From JAJRZX01 sp964407495 (lineage in GTDB: Bacteria; Desulfobacterota; GWC2-55-46; JADFVP01), in NCBI GenBank assembly GCA_964407495.1, contig CAYOVP010000049.1, positions 1 through 14,510 on the forward strand: a stretch of DNA of 14,510 nt, in the 5' to 3' direction. The notes under the pieces are model-generated. The model was not told where the DNA came from, made no database searches, and was given only the letters and a program-made list of their open reading frames with translations. Below are positions 13,937 through 14,510 of this stretch, one piece after another. The translations under genes and the position numbers were made by a program. The number at the start of each line of letters is the position of its first letter. Position 1 is the stretch's first letter.

Positions 13937-13978
13937 TAAAAAGAGCCCCCTCGTTATGAGTCTGGCTAACGAGGGGGC
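13937..13978 (-). terminator. Rho-independent terminator of the cysteine-rich gene
   Basis: A perfect 12-bp stem (13945-13956 with 13967-13978) has a ten-base loop. On the minus strand it is followed by TCTTTTTATGG, which contains five consecutive T. It lies 30 bases past the stop of the 102-residue protein and separates that gene from norCBQD. The plus-strand flank has no T-tract, so it is a one-way terminator. Confidence 0.88.
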
Positions 13979-14008
13979 CAAGAAGGAAAAACCAAGATCA
14001 GACCGGCC

Positions 14009-14317
14009 TTAGGGCTCGTCACTGACCTGTGTCTGCATTATCTGGCAGATCTCGGAGCAACGCGTGCAATAATGGGTATGCTCCAGCGCGTATTCCTTCC
14101 AGATGTCACAGGACTCGCAGATACAGTCCTTCTCCCATTTGATGTTCTTACTCGTGCCGATAAGTGGGAAGCAATACCCCGTCTTATCATCGCCCTCTAC
14201 ATAGGTTGGACAGTCCTTGCACTTGCATTTACTGAGTACATACTCCTGTTTCTTGCGGTGCTCTTCGGGGGTCATGGAATTGATATCAAACTTGTCCATA
14301 CTGTCGTAGAGTCCCAT
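14009..14317 (-). CDS. Small ten-cysteine protein, DUF2769-like
   Basis: Soluble 102-residue protein with ten cysteines in three clusters: C31/C33/C36 (CKCKDC) with C49, C65/C67/C70 (CICESC), and C84/C87/C91 (CTRCSEIC). H80 and H82 lie just before the last cluster. The first two clusters look like an internal repeat (CxCxxC followed by P/D and an aromatic residue). The pattern resembles DUF2769 proteins, which are common in methanogens and other anaerobes, and suggests zinc or iron-sulphur binding; the function is unknown. The ATG at 14317 has AGGAGGT five bases upstream. It is monocistronic, with its own promoter and a strong terminator. It precedes norCBQD on the same strand, but a functional link to NO is only inference. 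The domain assignment is from memory of the motif. Confidence 0.8.
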   Translation of the reverse strand: MGLYDSMDKFDINSMTPEEHRKKQEYVLSKCKCKDCPTYVEGDDKTGYCFPLIGTSKNIKWEKDCICESCDIWKEYALEHTHYCTRCSEICQIMQTQVSDEP

Positions 14318-14392
14318 CTGACACCTCCTCTGTGTTAATAGACTTCTCTTACCGGCAAATGCGATGAAGAGAGAATGAAATGGTATGAGTAA

Positions 14393-14424
14393 AGAATAGC
14401 ATAAAAAAACAACGTGTCAACGTT
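14393..14424 (-). promoter_or_regulatory. Promoter with overlapping dyad for the cysteine-rich gene
   Basis: On the minus strand an exact TTGACA (14415-14420) is followed after 16 bases by TATTCT (14393-14398), giving a leader of about 70 bases. The -35 box is embedded in the inverted repeat AACGT-N4-ACGTT (14411-14424), whose five-base arms are perfect. That arrangement would suit a repressor blocking RNA polymerase. The bound protein is unknown. Confidence 0.6.
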
Positions 14425-14510
14425 ATTAGTATGATTTTCTTTACCTGTAGTGATTGGGTCTGAGCAGCGTGAGGTTGAAGCGGGTGGCGCGCGGCAGAAG
14501 ACGTCATAAC
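14425..14510. other. Unassigned right edge
   Basis: Nothing supportable is seen. Two minus-strand frames run open from the edge into the promoter region of the cysteine-rich gene, and a third gives only a 20-residue tail ending near 14440. None has a recognisable motif, so a gene end here cannot be claimed. Confidence 0.3.

Overview
The window is a 14.5-kb, moderately GC-rich piece of a Gram-negative bacterial chromosome. Supporting signs are a lipoprotein murein transglycosylase, a secreted multihaem cytochrome c and a membrane-bound cytochrome c nitric oxide reductase. Coding density is high, and AGG/AGA arginine and ATA isoleucine codons are frequent. The gene mix (norCBQD, a CXXCH cytochrome, an adenosine-specific kinase, an M29 aminopeptidase) would suit an anaerobic or microaerophilic lineage such as Nitrospirota or a Desulfobacterota-like group. 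That placement is a guess; the phylum cannot be fixed from this sequence.

Layout from left to right. At 67-100 a strong intrinsic terminator closes an unidentified transcript that enters from the left edge. Next, on the minus strand, come tilS (tRNA-Ile lysidine synthase) and a stand-alone response-regulator receiver protein with its own sigma70-like promoter. A divergent intergenic region holds a 17-bp perfect palindrome and faces a plus-strand M29 metallo-aminopeptidase, the only plus-strand gene seen. From 3596 to 8678 the minus strand carries, in transcription order, an adenosine-specific kinase (with a near-consensus promoter), a lipoprotein lytic transglycosylase with two tandem solute-binding domains, a three-haem secreted cytochrome c, a YjbQ/UPF0047 protein and a concentrative nucleoside transporter. 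From 13519 down to 8840 lies a complete norC-norB-norQ-norD operon. Its norC promoter carries an FNR/DNR-type dyad about 40 bp upstream of the inferred transcription start. A 330-base stretch without genes follows. The window ends with a terminator, a monocistronic ten-cysteine protein (DUF2769-like) and its promoter, whose -35 box is covered by a palindrome.

Functionally, norCBQD is the best-defined system. NorC passes electrons to the haem b3/FeB site of NorB, which reduces two NO to N2O, and NorQ (AAA+) and NorD (VWA) form the activation pair. No nitrite or nitrous oxide reductase is present, so the operon may serve NO detoxification as easily as denitrification. The nucleoside transporter and adenosine-specific kinase lie in the same directional block and could both act on nucleosides, but they are not adjacent. 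I see no mobile element, CRISPR array, tRNA or rRNA. I also found no clearly new multi-gene system. The least ordinary items are the tandem-sensor transglycosylase, the cysteine-rich gene with its operator-like dyad, the altered substrate motif in the nucleoside transporter and the unexplained gap upstream of norC.
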